Source: Georgenia faecalis
Lineage (GTDB): Bacteria; Actinomycetota; Actinomycetes; Actinomycetales; Actinomycetaceae
Direction of reading: 5' to 3'
Assembly (NCBI RefSeq): GCF_003710105.1
Contig: NZ_CP033325.1
Coordinates: 3,368,110 to 3,432,109, forward strand
DNA: 64,000 nt
The number at the start of each line of letters is the position of its first letter. Within the stretch, counting starts at the first letter, position 1. Position numbers and translations under genes: made by a program. The notes under the pieces are model-generated. The model was not told the DNA's origin, made no database searches, and saw only the letters and a program-made list of their open reading frames with translations. Positions 33,086 through 42,007 of this stretch are shown here, piece by piece.

Positions 33086-35530
33086 TCACCCCCCGCCGTC
33101 GCCGCCACCGTTGGGGGCACCGCCGTTCGCCGCACCGCCGTTCGCCGCTCCGCCGTTCGACCCGCCACCCGTGCCCGGGCCACGGTTCGGGCTCGGCGAG
33201 GGTGCCGGGGTGGGCTCGGCCGTGGGCTCCGGCTCGGGTTCGGGCTCGGTAGTCGGGGGCGCCGGGGGTTCCGGCGCCGGTCCGCTGGAGACGACGACCG
33301 TCACCGTGCTGCCCGGGGCGACGGCGGCCCCGCCGCCCGGGTCGGTGCTGATCACGGTCCCGGCCGGCTGGTCCGAGGGCTGCGCGACGACCTGCGCCCC
33401 GAGGCCGGCGGCGCCGAGCGCCGCGACGGCGGAACCCTCGTCCTGGCCGACGACGCCGGGCACCGCGACGGTCTCGGGCTCCGGCTCGGGCTCCTCGGTC
33501 CGCGTCTCCCGCGGGGCCGGTGCGCGCTCCTCGGTCTCCTCCTCGCGGGGCTCCCGCTCGACCGGCTCGAGGTCGGGCCGGGCCGGGAACTCCAGGGGCT
33601 CCATGCCCTCGGTGGCCACCTGCATGTAGTCGCGCCACATCGTCGTCGGGTAGGTGGACCCGGTGATGTTGTCGTACTCCCCGAACGGCGTGAGGGACTC
33701 CTCGGTGCCGTCCTCACCCACCTGGTACATGGCGATCACGGTGGCGAGCTGGGGCACGTAGCCGGCGAACCACGCCGACCGGGCGTCGTTCGAGGTGCCG
33801 GTCTTGCCGGCGGCGGGGCGCCCGAGGTCGTCCGCGCGCACGCCGGTGCCGCGCTCGATGACCGAGGTCATCGCGTACGTGGCTTCCGCCATGACGTCCT
33901 CGTCGAACACGCGCTGGCCCTCCGAGCCCCCGGTGTGGATGACCTCGCCGTCAGAGTCCTTGACCTCGGCGACGATGTACGGCTCGTGCCGCACACCCTG
34001 CGCGGCGAAGGTCGCGTACGCCTGGGCCATGTCGAGGGGGTGGGGCGAGGCCGGTCCGAGCACGTTGGAGGGCACGGGTGCGAGCCCCGGGGTGTCCTCG
34101 GGGAGCCCGGCGTCGATGGCCGCCTGCATCGTCAGCTCCGGTCCGACCTCGACGTTGAGCTGGGCGTAGACGGTGTTCACCGAGTGCGCCGTCGCCTCGA
34201 CGAGGTCGATCCGTCCGCGGTTGACGGTGTCGTAGTTGTTGACCGGCCGGTCGTACCCCTCGATCTCCATGGGGGTGTAGCTGCGGTAGCGGTCCTCGAG
34301 CCGGACGTCGTTCTGCAGGGCGGCGACGAGCGCGAACGGCTTGAACGTCGAGCCGGCCTGGGCCACGTCCTGGGTGGCGGCGTTGCGGGACTGGGTGACG
34401 AAGTCCGGGCCGCCGTAGAGCGAGACGATGGCGCCCGAGGAGGGGTCCACGGACACCAGGGCCACCCGGTTGTTGTCGGGCCGGTCCTCCGGCAGCGAGT
34501 CGACGACGGCGACCGCGGCGTCCTGGGAGCGCTGGTCGATCGTCGTGGTGATCCTCAGCCCGAGGGTGTCGAGCTCGGCGTCGGTGAGCTCGCCCGCGGC
34601 GACGAGCTCGGAGCGGACCATGTCGAGGAGGTACCCCTCCGGCCCGGCGTAGGTGTCCGACCGGCTGTACTCGATGGTCTCGGGGAAGACCTGCTCGTCG
34701 CGCTCGTCCTGGGTGATCCAGCCGTCGCGGACCATGAAGTCGAGCACCCGGTTCCACCGGAGCTCGGCCTGCTCGGCGTCCACGCGCGGGTCCCAGGCGT
34801 TGGGGGCCGGGATGACCCCGGCGAGCAGGGCGGCCTCGGAGAGGGTGAGCTCCGCCGCGGGCTTGCCGAAGTAGTTCTGGGCGGCCCGCTCGATGCCGTA
34901 GGAGCCGCGGCCGTAGAAGATCGTGTTGAGGTAGTTCTCGAGGATGGTGTCCTTGGACTCCTCGCGGTCGATCTTGAGCGCGAGGATGGCCTCGCGGAAC
35001 TTGCCCGAGTAGCTCGTGGTGGTGCCGAGGTAGTACCGCTCGACGTACTGCTGGGTGAGCGTCGACCCGCCCTGGGTCTGCCCGCCCCGGATGTTGTTCC
35101 AGAACGCCCGCGCGATGCCCACGGGGTCGATGCCGACGTTCTCGTAGAAGCGCCGGTCCTCCGAGGCGACCACCGCGTGGCCGACGTACTCGGGCAGCGT
35201 GGAGAGGGCGACGCTCTCGCGGTCGAACTCCGCGAAGGAGCCGAGCTCGGTCTCACCGTCGCTGTAGTACACGGTGGTCGTCTGGGCCTGGGCGAAGTCG
35301 CCCGGGTCCGGGACGTCGGTCGTCGCGTAGGCGGCCGCGAAGAGGCCGACGAGCACGGCGACCCCGGCGACGGCGGCCGCCAGGACCGCCCGCCAGCTCG
35401 GCACCCACCGTCGGATGGGTCCCATCCCGGAGCGCGGGTAGTTGAAGCGGCGCTTCTTGCCGGCGTTCGCGGCCGCCGCGCCGCCGGGGCGGGCCGCGCG
35501 GCGCGGGACCTGCTGGTTCTTGGCTGCCAC
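33086..35530 (-). CDS. Class A penicillin-binding protein with PASTA domain (PonA1-like)
   Basis: About 814 residues. A basic cytoplasmic start and one membrane helix (VLAAAVAGVAVLVGLFAAAYA) are followed by a GT51 glycosyltransferase (ASEDRRFYENVGIDPVGIARAFWNN; QGGSTLTQQYVERYYL). The transpeptidase has active-site Ser in AGSTFKPFAL (SxxK), an SVN motif and AGKTGTSND (KTG). A single PASTA domain (about 690-765) and a Pro/Glu/Gly-rich tail follow. GTG at 35530 has AAGGA 8 bases upstream; the far longer open frame upstream is a shadow of the PadR gene. It polymerises and cross-links peptidoglycan. Same neighbourhood as mycobacterial ponA1. Confidence 0.93.
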   Translation of the reverse strand: MAAKNQQVPRRAARPGGAAAANAGKKRRFNYPRSGMGPIRRWVPSWRAVLAAAVAGVAVLVGLFAAAYATTDVPDPGDFAQAQTTTVYYSDGETELGSFAEFDRESVALSTLPEYVGHAVVASEDRRFYENVGIDPVGIARAFWNNIRGGQTQGGSTLTQQYVERYYLGTTTSYSGKFREAILALKIDREESKDTILENYLNTIFYGRGSYGIERAAQNYFGKPAAELTLSEAALLAGVIPAPNAWDPRVDAEQAELRWNRVLDFMVRDGWITQDERDEQVFPETIEYSRSDTYAGPEGYLLDMVRSELVAAGELTDAELDTLGLRITTTIDQRSQDAAVAVVDSLPEDRPDNNRVALVSVDPSSGAIVSLYGGPDFVTQSRNAATQDVAQAGSTFKPFALVAALQNDVRLEDRYRSYTPMEIEGYDRPVNNYDTVNRGRIDLVEATAHSVNTVYAQLNVEVGPELTMQAAIDAGLPEDTPGLAPVPSNVLGPASPHPLDMAQAYATFAAQGVRHEPYIVAEVKDSDGEVIHTGGSEGQRVFDEDVMAEATYAMTSVIERGTGVRADDLGRPAAGKTGTSNDARSAWFAGYVPQLATVIAMYQVGEDGTEESLTPFGEYDNITGSTYPTTMWRDYMQVATEGMEPLEFPARPDLEPVEREPREEETEERAPAPRETRTEEPEPEPETVAVPGVVGQDEGSAVAALGAAGLGAQVVAQPSDQPAGTVISTDPGGGAAVAPGSTVTVVVSSGPAPEPPAPPTTEPEPEPEPTAEPTPAPSPSPNRGPGTGGGSNGGAANGGAANGGAPNGGGDGGG

Positions 35531-35699
35531 CGAAACATCCTTCTCGCGGAGGGTACGGACACCGGGCGACGGCACGTCGCGGGCCAGAGATCGCCCCAGT
35601 ATGGGGGAGCGCGCTGAGGAGGACGTGCGCGGACGAGGCGCGGGCGCCCGGGCGGCCCGCTGCGGCGCGGCCCCGGGCAGACCCCGTCGAGCACACGCT

Positions 35700-35720
35700 G
35701 ATATATCGGTATGATACATC
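35700..35720 (+). promoter_or_regulatory. PadR-type operator over the PadR-ino1 promoter
   Basis: GATATATC-GGTAT-GATACATC is a 7-of-8 matched inverted repeat in an otherwise GC-rich region. It includes TATGAT (35710-35715), a good -10 sequence, so a bound repressor would block transcription of the downstream PadR-ino1 operon. The PadR protein encoded 66 bases downstream is the expected binder. Confidence 0.6.
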
Positions 35721-35785
35721 GGCGCGCCAGTGCCGCCGTCCCGGGTGCCCGTCCGGACAGGTCGGGGCGTAGACAGGAGTACGGC

Positions 35786-36442
35786 ATGAGCACCCGCGCG
35801 GAGGTCCTCGACCTCGCCGTCCTCGGTCGGCTCGCCACCGCCCCCATGCACGGCTACGAGCTGCGCAAGCACCTCGGCGCGACCCTCGGCCCCGTCCGCG
35901 CCCTCTCCTACGGCTCGCTCTACCCCTCGCTGCGCCGGCTGACCGACGCCGGCCTCATCGCGGAGGTCCGCACGGCCACGACGCCCCCGCACGCCCTGTC
36001 CGGCCGGCGGGCGCGGATCGTCTACGAGCTCACCGACGCGGGCCGGGTGCACCTCGCCGAGGTGCTCGCCCACGCCGAGCCGGCCGCCTGGGACGACGAC
36101 GCGTTCACCGTCCGGTTCACGCTCTTCGCGGCGACCGACGCCCGTACCCGGCTGCGCATCCTCGAGGGCCGCCACGCCCGCATGGTCGAGCGCCTCGACC
36201 TGCTCCGCGGCTCGGCGGCGCGCACCCGCGAGCGCATGGACAGCTACACCGCCGAGCTCGCGCGGTACGGCCTGGAGCAGGCGGAGCGCGAGGTCGCGTG
36301 GCTCGAGGACCTCATCGACACCGAGCGCGGCACCCGTGGACCCCTCGACCTCCGGCCGGCCACCGACGGCGGCCCGCCCCGGACCAGCACGGCGGGCGCC
36401 ACCGGCGTCCCGGACATCCCCAACCCCAAGGAGCAACTATGA
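35786..36442 (+). CDS. PadR-family transcriptional regulator
   Basis: 218 residues. The winged HTH is typical: [24 protein letters not shown]...[21 protein letters not shown]...[17 protein letters not shown]. The C-terminal helical part is of the Vir_act_alpha_C type. ATG at 35786 has AGGAG about 8 bases upstream. The stop overlaps the ino1 ATG. A PadR gene directly before ino1 is conserved in Mycobacterium (Rv0047c-Rv0046c), so it probably regulates inositol synthesis. Confidence 0.92.
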   Translation: MSTRAEVLDLAVLGRLATAPMHGYELRKHLGATLGPVRALSYGSLYPSLRRLTDAGLIAEVRTATTPPHALSGRRARIVYELTDAGRVHLAEVLAHAEPAAWDDDAFTVRFTLFAATDARTRLRILEGRHARMVERLDLLRGSAARTRERMDSYTAELARYGLEQAEREVAWLEDLIDTERGTRGPLDLRPATDGGPPRTSTAGATGVPDIPNPKEQL

Positions 36443-37518
36443 GCTCGATCCGCGTAGCGATCGTCGGCGTAGGCAACTGCGCGTCGTCCCTCGTCCAGGG
36501 CGTCACGTTCTACGCCGACGCCGACCCAGCGGCCACCGTCCCCGGCCTCATGCACGTGATGTTCGGTGACTACCACGTGGGGGACCTCGAGTTCGTCGCC
36601 GCGTTCGACGTCGACGCCGCCAAGGTCGGCAAGGACCTGTCCGCGGCGCTGCGCGCGAGCGAGAACAACACCATCACCTTCGCCGAGGTTCCCGAGCTCG
36701 GCGTGCCGGTGCTGCGCGGCCCCACCCTGGACGGCTTGGGCAAGTACTACCAGGAGACGATCACCGAGTCCGACGCGGAGCCGGTCGACGTCGTCGCCGC
36801 CCTCAAGGAGGCCCGCGCGGACGTGCTGGTCTGCTACCTCCCCGTCGGGTCGGAGGACGCCGCGCGCTTCTACGCGCAGTGCGCCATCGACGCGGGCGTG
36901 GCCTTCGTCAACGCGCTCCCCGTCTTCATCGCCGGCACCAAGGAGTGGGCCGACAAGTTCACGGCGGCGGGCGTCCCGATCGTCGGTGACGACATCAAGT
37001 CCCAGGTCGGCGCGACGATCACGCACCGCGTGCTCGCCAAGCTCTTCGAGGACCGCGGCGTCATCCTCGACCGGACGTACCAGCTCAACGTCGGCGGCAA
37101 CATGGACTTCAAGAACATGCTCGAGCGCGACCGGCTCGAGTCCAAGAAGATCTCCAAGACGCAGGCCGTCACCTCCAACGTCTCCCACGACCTCGGCGCC
37201 CGCAACGTCCACATCGGCCCCAGCGACTACGTCCAGTGGCTCGACGACCGCAAGTGGGCCTACGTCCGCCTCGAGGGCCGCGCGTTCGGCGAGGTCCCCC
37301 TCAACCTCGAGTACAAGCTCGAGGTCTGGGACTCCCCGAACTCGGCCGGCATCATCATCGACGCCGTGCGCGCCGCGAAGATCGCGCTCGACCGCGGCAT
37401 CGGCGGCCCGCTGCTCTCGGCGTCGAGCTACTTCATGAAGTCCCCGCCCGAGCAGCGCAACGACGACGCCGCGCGCGCGTCCGTCGAGGCGTTCATCCGC
37501 GGCGGCGTGGAGCGCTGA
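36439..37518 (+). CDS. ino1: Inositol-3-phosphate synthase
   Basis: 359 residues. N-terminal NAD-binding [16 protein letters not shown], then the family landmarks [67 protein letters not shown] and [23 protein letters not shown]. The short actinobacterial form. It converts glucose 6-phosphate to inositol 3-phosphate for phosphatidylinositol and mycothiol. ATGA overlap with PadR and AAGGAG upstream. A 12-bp-stem hairpin follows the stop. Confidence 0.97.
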   Translation: MSSIRVAIVGVGNCASSLVQGVTFYADADPAATVPGLMHVMFGDYHVGDLEFVAAFDVDAAKVGKDLSAALRASENNTITFAEVPELGVPVLRGPTLDGLGKYYQETITESDAEPVDVVAALKEARADVLVCYLPVGSEDAARFYAQCAIDAGVAFVNALPVFIAGTKEWADKFTAAGVPIVGDDIKSQVGATITHRVLAKLFEDRGVILDRTYQLNVGGNMDFKNMLERDRLESKKISKTQAVTSNVSHDLGARNVHIGPSDYVQWLDDRKWAYVRLEGRAFGEVPLNLEYKLEVWDSPNSAGIIIDAVRAAKIALDRGIGGPLLSASSYFMKSPPEQRNDDAARASVEAFIRGGVER

Positions 37519-37524
37519 CCCGGA

Positions 37525-37553
37525 CCGGGGGTGGCCGCCACGGCCACCCCCGG
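37525..37553 (+). terminator. Hairpin after ino1
   Basis: CCGGGGGTGGCC, loop GCCAC, GGCCACCCCCGG: perfect 12-bp stem seven bases after the ino1 stop. No U tract, as often in high-GC Actinobacteria. Confidence 0.8.
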
Positions 37554-37584
37554 GGCGCTCGGGGTCGTCGGATAGCCTGCGACG

Positions 37585-38937
37585 GTGGCGGACCGAGCAG
37601 AACGTGTGAACACCGGCCGCAGCGTGCTCTCCGACCTGCGGTCGCTCGCCGTCCACCGCGGCTTCCGCAAGCTCTTCGCCGTGCGCCTGGTCTCCCAGTG
37701 CGCGGACGGGATGTTCCAGGTCGGCCTGGCCACCCTCTTCTTCTTCTCCCCGCAGAACATGGCGACGGCCGGCGGGGTGGCCGCCGCCTTCGCGGTCCTC
37801 CTCCTGCCATTCACCGTGGTGGGGCCGTTCGCGGGCCCGCTGCTGGACCTGTGGCGCCGCCGCCAGGTGCTCCTGCTCGGCAACGCCGTCCGGGTGGTCC
37901 TCGCGCTCGTCCTCGCCGTCCTCATCGCCTCCGGCGGCGTGGGCCCGGCCGTCTACGTCCTCGCGCTCGTCACCCTCGGGGTCAACCGGTTCCTGCTCTC
38001 CGCCCTGTCCGCCGGGCTGCCGCGGGTGGTCCCCCGTGAGCAGCTGCTCATCGCCAACACCATCACCCCCACCCTCGGGGCGGTCTCCGCGGTGGCCGGC
38101 GCCGTCCTCGGCTTCGTCATCGGGGTCGTCGTGCCCGAGGGCGGCGCGAGCGACGCCGCCGCCCTCGTGGCCGCCGCGGCCCTGTTCGGTGCCGCGTCCG
38201 CCCTCGCGCTGCGGCTCGGGCGGGACGAGCTCGGCCCCACCCGCCGCGTCGACGCCTCCCGGGTCGGGCGCCAGGTCCGGGCGACGGTGCACGACATGGT
38301 CGACGGCGCCCGGTACCTCGTGCGCCGCGGCACGCCCGGCCTGGCGCTCGGGGCGATGGCCGCGCACCGGTTCCTCTACGGCGTGAACTTCCTCGCGCTC
38401 ATCCTCATCTCGCGCAACCTCCTGTCCGACCCCGCGGACGCCCGCGCCGGGCTGGGGACGTTCGCCCTCCTCACCGGCATCTCCTTCGCGGGCAACGGCC
38501 TGGCCATCGTCCTCACCCCGATCGCCCACGAACGCATGCGGCCCTCCACGTGGATCGCCTGGTGCCTGGGGCTCGGGGCGCTGAGCCAGGTGCTCCTCGT
38601 CGTCACCGCCGAGCGCGGCGTCGTCATGGTCTCCGCGGTCCTCCTCGGCCTGTCGGTGCAGGGCGCCAAGATCGCCGTCGACACCATCGTCCAGCGCGAC
38701 ACCGACGACGGGTACCGCGGCCGCGCCTTCTCGCTCTACGACGTGCTCTACAACGCGGCCTTCGTCGCCGCCGCCGCCCTCGCGGCGCTGGCGCTGCCCG
38801 ACGTCGGGTGGTCGCGCCCGGTCTTCGCCGTGACGGCGCTCGCCTACGTCGCGCTCGCCCTGGGCTACCGCCGGGGGACGGGGCGCCTGGGCGACCGGCC
38901 CCGGCCGGTGCTCGCCGTCGAGCACGACCCGTCCTGA
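37585..38937 (+). CDS. MFS transporter
   Basis: 450 residues with about twelve predicted helices. KLFAVRLVSQCADGMFQVGLATLFFFSP and VLLLPFTVVGPFAGPLLDLWRRRQVLLLGNAVRV are typical of the putative macrolide-efflux-like or uncharacterised MFS proteins beside ino1 in Actinobacteria. TAGCCT at 37573-37578 followed by six bases before GTG suggests a leaderless transcript. Substrate unknown. Confidence 0.85.
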   Translation: MADRAERVNTGRSVLSDLRSLAVHRGFRKLFAVRLVSQCADGMFQVGLATLFFFSPQNMATAGGVAAAFAVLLLPFTVVGPFAGPLLDLWRRRQVLLLGNAVRVVLALVLAVLIASGGVGPAVYVLALVTLGVNRFLLSALSAGLPRVVPREQLLIANTITPTLGAVSAVAGAVLGFVIGVVVPEGGASDAAALVAAAALFGAASALALRLGRDELGPTRRVDASRVGRQVRATVHDMVDGARYLVRRGTPGLALGAMAAHRFLYGVNFLALILISRNLLSDPADARAGLGTFALLTGISFAGNGLAIVLTPIAHERMRPSTWIAWCLGLGALSQVLLVVTAERGVVMVSAVLLGLSVQGAKIAVDTIVQRDTDDGYRGRAFSLYDVLYNAAFVAAAALAALALPDVGWSRPVFAVTALAYVALALGYRRGTGRLGDRPRPVLAVEHDPS

Positions 38938-38983
38938 GCCCCGGCGCAGCGCTCTCCCGGCGGGCGGAGGTAACCTGCCGCGC

Positions 38984-39484
38984 GTGACTGACGACCGTTT
39001 TGACGACCTGCTCGCTGCCAACCGCCACTTCGCGGAGACGTTCACCCTCGCCGGTTTCGACGGCGTCGCCCGGGCGGGCGTCGCCATGGTCACCTGCATG
39101 GACTCCCGGATCGACCCCCTCGGGATGATCGGCCTGGCCCCCGGCGACGCCAAGATCCTGCGCAACCCCGGCGGCCGGGTCACCGACCAGGCCCTCGTCG
39201 CCCTCGTGCTCGGCGTCCACCTGCTCGGCGTGGAGCGGATCCTCGTCGTCCAGCACACGCGGTGCGCCATGGCGTCGGCGAGCGAGGCCGAGCTCCAGGA
39301 GCGCGTCTCCGCCTCGGCCGGGACCGACGCGTCGTGGATGTCCCTCGGCGTCATCGAGGACCAGCACGCGAGCATCCGCGCCGCGGTCACCCGGGTGCGG
39401 ACGCATCCGCTCATCGGGCCCGACGTCCCCGTCGGCGGCTTCCTCTACGACGTCGACACCGGCCTGCTCCAGACGGTCGCCTGA
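38984..39484 (+). CDS. Beta-class carbonic anhydrase
   Basis: 166 residues. Zinc and catalytic residues are in place: Cys38 with Asp40 and Arg42 (TCMDSRID), and His91 and Cys94 (QHTRCAM). The short form without the C-terminal arm resembles actinobacterial type beta-carbonic anhydrases. It interconverts CO2 and bicarbonate. GTG start preceded by TAACCT and seven bases, so probably leaderless. Its stop lies three bases from that of the convergent glycosylase-like gene. Confidence 0.93.
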   Translation: MTDDRFDDLLAANRHFAETFTLAGFDGVARAGVAMVTCMDSRIDPLGMIGLAPGDAKILRNPGGRVTDQALVALVLGVHLLGVERILVVQHTRCAMASASEAELQERVSASAGTDASWMSLGVIEDQHASIRAAVTRVRTHPLIGPDVPVGGFLYDVDTGLLQTVA

Positions 39485-39487
39485 CCC

Positions 39488-39925
39488 TCAGCCCGGCGAC
39501 GCGCGGACCTCCCACGCGGCCACCGGGCCGGGCACCACCCGGAAGAGCGGGTGCGGCTCCGGCGCGCCGGCCAGCGCGGCGAGCCGCTCGGGGCTGCGCA
39601 CGGCGAGCTTCGCGCGGAGGTGGCCCCACTCGTAGGCGAGCTGACCGTCGGTGACGTCGAGGAGCGGCACCGGCTGCGCGGCGCGGTCGATCCTGCCCAC
39701 GTCGAAGGAGTAGCCCCGGCCGCCGGCCTCCGCCGCGACGGCGCCGAGGTAGGCGCCGATCGCCGCCAGCGGGTCCGGGCAGGCCCGGAACCGTTCGAGC
39801 TGCGGGTGGTGGCGGTACCCGCGGGTCCGGCCGGCGAGGACGGCCTGGGCGAGGAGTGCCTCGCGCCAGCACGCCGTCAGCCCCTGGCGGTCCAGGTGGC
39901 GCGGGTGCAGCGACCAGATCCTCAT
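39488..39925 (-). CDS. Pyrimidine dimer DNA glycosylase-like protein
   Basis: 145 residues. MRIWSLHPRHLDRQGLTACWREALLAQAVLAGRTRGYRHHPQLERFRACPDPLAAIGAYL matches the Pyr_excise family (T4 endonuclease V relatives), with Arg and His residues shared by that family. DNA-repair activity is inferred from the family; many bacterial members are uncharacterised. The ATG overlaps the stop of the CCA-adding enzyme gene (ATGA), so it is co-transcribed with it. Confidence 0.75.
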   Translation of the reverse strand: MRIWSLHPRHLDRQGLTACWREALLAQAVLAGRTRGYRHHPQLERFRACPDPLAAIGAYLGAVAAEAGGRGYSFDVGRIDRAAQPVPLLDVTDGQLAYEWGHLRAKLAVRSPERLAALAGAPEPHPLFRVVPGPVAAWEVRASPG

Positions 39926-41385
39926 CCGTCCTGGCGGGCCGCCCACCAGGACAGCAGCGCCGCGCGGGCGGCGTCCTGCCCGACGGGGCCGTGCTCCATG
40001 CGCAGGTCGAGGAGGAACCGGTACGCCTGGCCGATGACCGGGCCCGGGCCGATCCCGAGAATCTCCATGATCTGGCCGCCGTCGAGCTCGGGCCGGATCG
40101 CGGCCAGCTCCTCCGCCTCGCGCAGCGCCGCGATGCGCTCCTCGAGGTCGTCGTAGGCCGCGGCGAGCCGCATGGCCTTGCGCCGGTTGCGGGTGGTGCA
40201 GTCGGCGCGGGTGAGCCGGTGCAGGCGCTCGAGGAGGTCGCCCGCGTCGGTGACGTACCGGCGGACCGCGGAGTCCGTCCACGCCCCGTCCCCGTAGCCG
40301 TGGAAGCGCAGGTGCAGCTCGACGAGCCGCGCGACGTCCGCCGTCGTGTGCTTGTCGAAGCGCAGGGCCTTGAGCCGCTTGCTCGTCAGGCGGGCGCCCA
40401 CGAGCTCGTGGTGGTGGAAGCTCACCCCGCCCCCGGCCTCGAAGCGGCGGGTCGCCGGCTTGCCGACGTCGTGCATGACCGCCGCGAGGCGCAGGACGAG
40501 GTCGGGTCCAGGGACGGCGCCGTCCGGGCCGGTCTCCAGGGCGACGGCCTGGTCGAGCACCGTGAGCGTGTGCTCGTAGACGTCCTTGTGCCGGCCGTGC
40601 TCGTCGACCGTCTCCTGGAGCTGGGCCAGCTCCGGCAGGACGACGGCGGCCACGCCGGTGTAGACGAGGAGCTCGAGGCCCCGGCGGGGCCGCGGCGACA
40701 GGAGGAGCTTGACGAGCTCGTCGCGCACGCGCTCGGCGGAGACGATCTCGAGCCGGGAGGCCATCGCCGTCATGGCGGCCATGACCTCGGGCGCGACGTC
40801 GAACCCGAGCTGGGCGGAGAACCGCGCGGCGCGCATGATCCTCAGCGGGTCGTCGTCGAAGGACTGCTCCGCCGAGACCGGGGTGCGCAGGACGTGCTCG
40901 GCGAGGTCGCGCATCCCGTCGTGCGGGTCGACGAACGTCAGGGACGGCAGCCGCACGGCCATGGCGTTGACGGTGAAGTCGCGCCGCGTGAGGTCCCCGA
41001 GCAGCGAGTCGCCATAGGTGACGACGGGCTTGCGCGAGCCGATCTCGTAGGCCTCGGTGCGGTAGGTGGTCACCTCGACGACGACGTCGCCGCGCCGGGC
41101 GCCGATCGTCCCGAAGTCCTTGCCCTGGTCCCAGTGCGCGTCACCCCACCGGGCGAGGAGCCGCTGGCTGTCGTCGGGCAGCGCGGAGGTGGCGAAGTCG
41201 AGGTCGTTGATGGCGCGGCCGAGGAACGCGTCGCGCACCGGCCCGCCGACGAGCGCCAGCTCGTGCCCGGCGGCCTCGAAGAGGGCACCGAGCTCGAGGA
41301 CCTCCGGCGGCAGCGCCGTGAACGCGGCGGCCGCCGTCCGGGCGAGGGGCACCGCGGAGTTCACGGGCGAAGGTGAGCTGGGCAT
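39922..41385 (-). CDS. CCA tRNA nucleotidyltransferase
   Basis: About 487 residues. The class II nucleotidyltransferase head has ALVGGPVRDAFLGRAINDLDFATSALPDD with the catalytic DLD; RRDFTVNAMAVRLP and DPLRIMRAARFSAQLGFD follow. An HD domain is present (AAVMHDVGKPATRRF). This is the actinobacterial PcnA/Cca form with a fused HD domain. It adds or repairs the 3' CCA of tRNA. ATG at 41385 chosen over the 41424 GTG because homologues begin near there and CAGGCT lies 7 bases upstream, hinting at a leaderless mRNA. Confidence 0.93.
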   Translation of the reverse strand: MPSSPSPVNSAVPLARTAAAAFTALPPEVLELGALFEAAGHELALVGGPVRDAFLGRAINDLDFATSALPDDSQRLLARWGDAHWDQGKDFGTIGARRGDVVVEVTTYRTEAYEIGSRKPVVTYGDSLLGDLTRRDFTVNAMAVRLPSLTFVDPHDGMRDLAEHVLRTPVSAEQSFDDDPLRIMRAARFSAQLGFDVAPEVMAAMTAMASRLEIVSAERVRDELVKLLLSPRPRRGLELLVYTGVAAVVLPELAQLQETVDEHGRHKDVYEHTLTVLDQAVALETGPDGAVPGPDLVLRLAAVMHDVGKPATRRFEAGGGVSFHHHELVGARLTSKRLKALRFDKHTTADVARLVELHLRFHGYGDGAWTDSAVRRYVTDAGDLLERLHRLTRADCTTRNRRKAMRLAAAYDDLEERIAALREAEELAAIRPELDGGQIMEILGIGPGPVIGQAYRFLLDLRMEHGPVGQDAARAALLSWWAARQDG

Positions 41386-41482
41386 CGGACCAAGCCTGCC
41401 ACGACGGAGGTGGTGGCGATGCACGGGGGCGCGCGGGCCCTTCCCCGGGCCGGGCCCCCGCGCTGTTCATTACAGTGGCCGT

Positions 41483-42007
41483 ATGCCCGCTGCCGTCCCC
41501 TCCCCGCGCCGTCGCGTGCCGACGCCGCCGCGGCGACGGGTCCTGCGCCCCCGGGCGACCATCCTCCCCGTCGTCGACGAGACCTCGGCGGGGGGCCTCG
41601 TCGTCGACGTCGTCGACGGGCAGGCCTTCACCGCGGTCATCGCCCGGCGCAACCGGGCCGGGCGGCTCGAGTGGTGCCTGCCCAAGGGCCACCTCGAGGG
41701 CGCGGAGACGGCCGAGGAGGCCGCCGTGCGCGAGATCGCCGAGGAGACCGGCATCCGGGGCCGCATCCTGCGCCACCTCGCCACCATCGACTACTGGTTC
41801 GCCGGCGACGACCGCCGGGTGCACAAGGTGGTCCACCACTACCTCCTCGAGGCGACCGGCGGCGAGCTCACCACGGACAACGACCCCGACCACGAGGCCG
41901 AGGAGGTCGCCTGGGTCGGGCTCGACGACGTCGCGGCACGCCTGGCCTACCCCAACGAACGGCGGGTCGTCGCCACCGCCAGGGACGTGCTGGCCGGACG
42001 GGCATGA
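41483..42007 (+). CDS. NUDIX hydrolase
   Basis: 174 residues. The Nudix box GHLEGAETAEEAAVREIAEETGI is complete. The basic N-terminus (RRRVPTPPRRRVLRPRATI) precedes ETSAGGLVVD. TACAGT at 41471-41476 and six bases before the ATG point to a leaderless transcript. The gene is divergent from the CCA-adding enzyme and is coupled (ATGA) to the next membrane protein and murJ, an arrangement conserved in Actinobacteria (Rv3908-Rv3909-Rv3910-like). Confidence 0.92.
   Translation: MPAAVPSPRRRVPTPPRRRVLRPRATILPVVDETSAGGLVVDVVDGQAFTAVIARRNRAGRLEWCLPKGHLEGAETAEEAAVREIAEETGIRGRILRHLATIDYWFAGDDRRVHKVVHHYLLEATGGELTTDNDPDHEAEEVAWVGLDDVAARLAYPNERRVVATARDVLAGRA

Noticed and set aside
35531..36436. N-terminal extension of the PBP in the same minus-strand frame
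   Set aside because: The frame is open but antisense to the PadR gene and to its operator; the GTG at 35530 gives the normal class A PBP start before the membrane helix.
36244..39414. Very long minus-strand open frame across ino1, MFS and carbonic anhydrase
   Set aside because: Antisense shadow typical of very GC-rich genes; composition is Arg/Gly/Glu/Asp-rich without domains, while the plus strand carries well-defined families.
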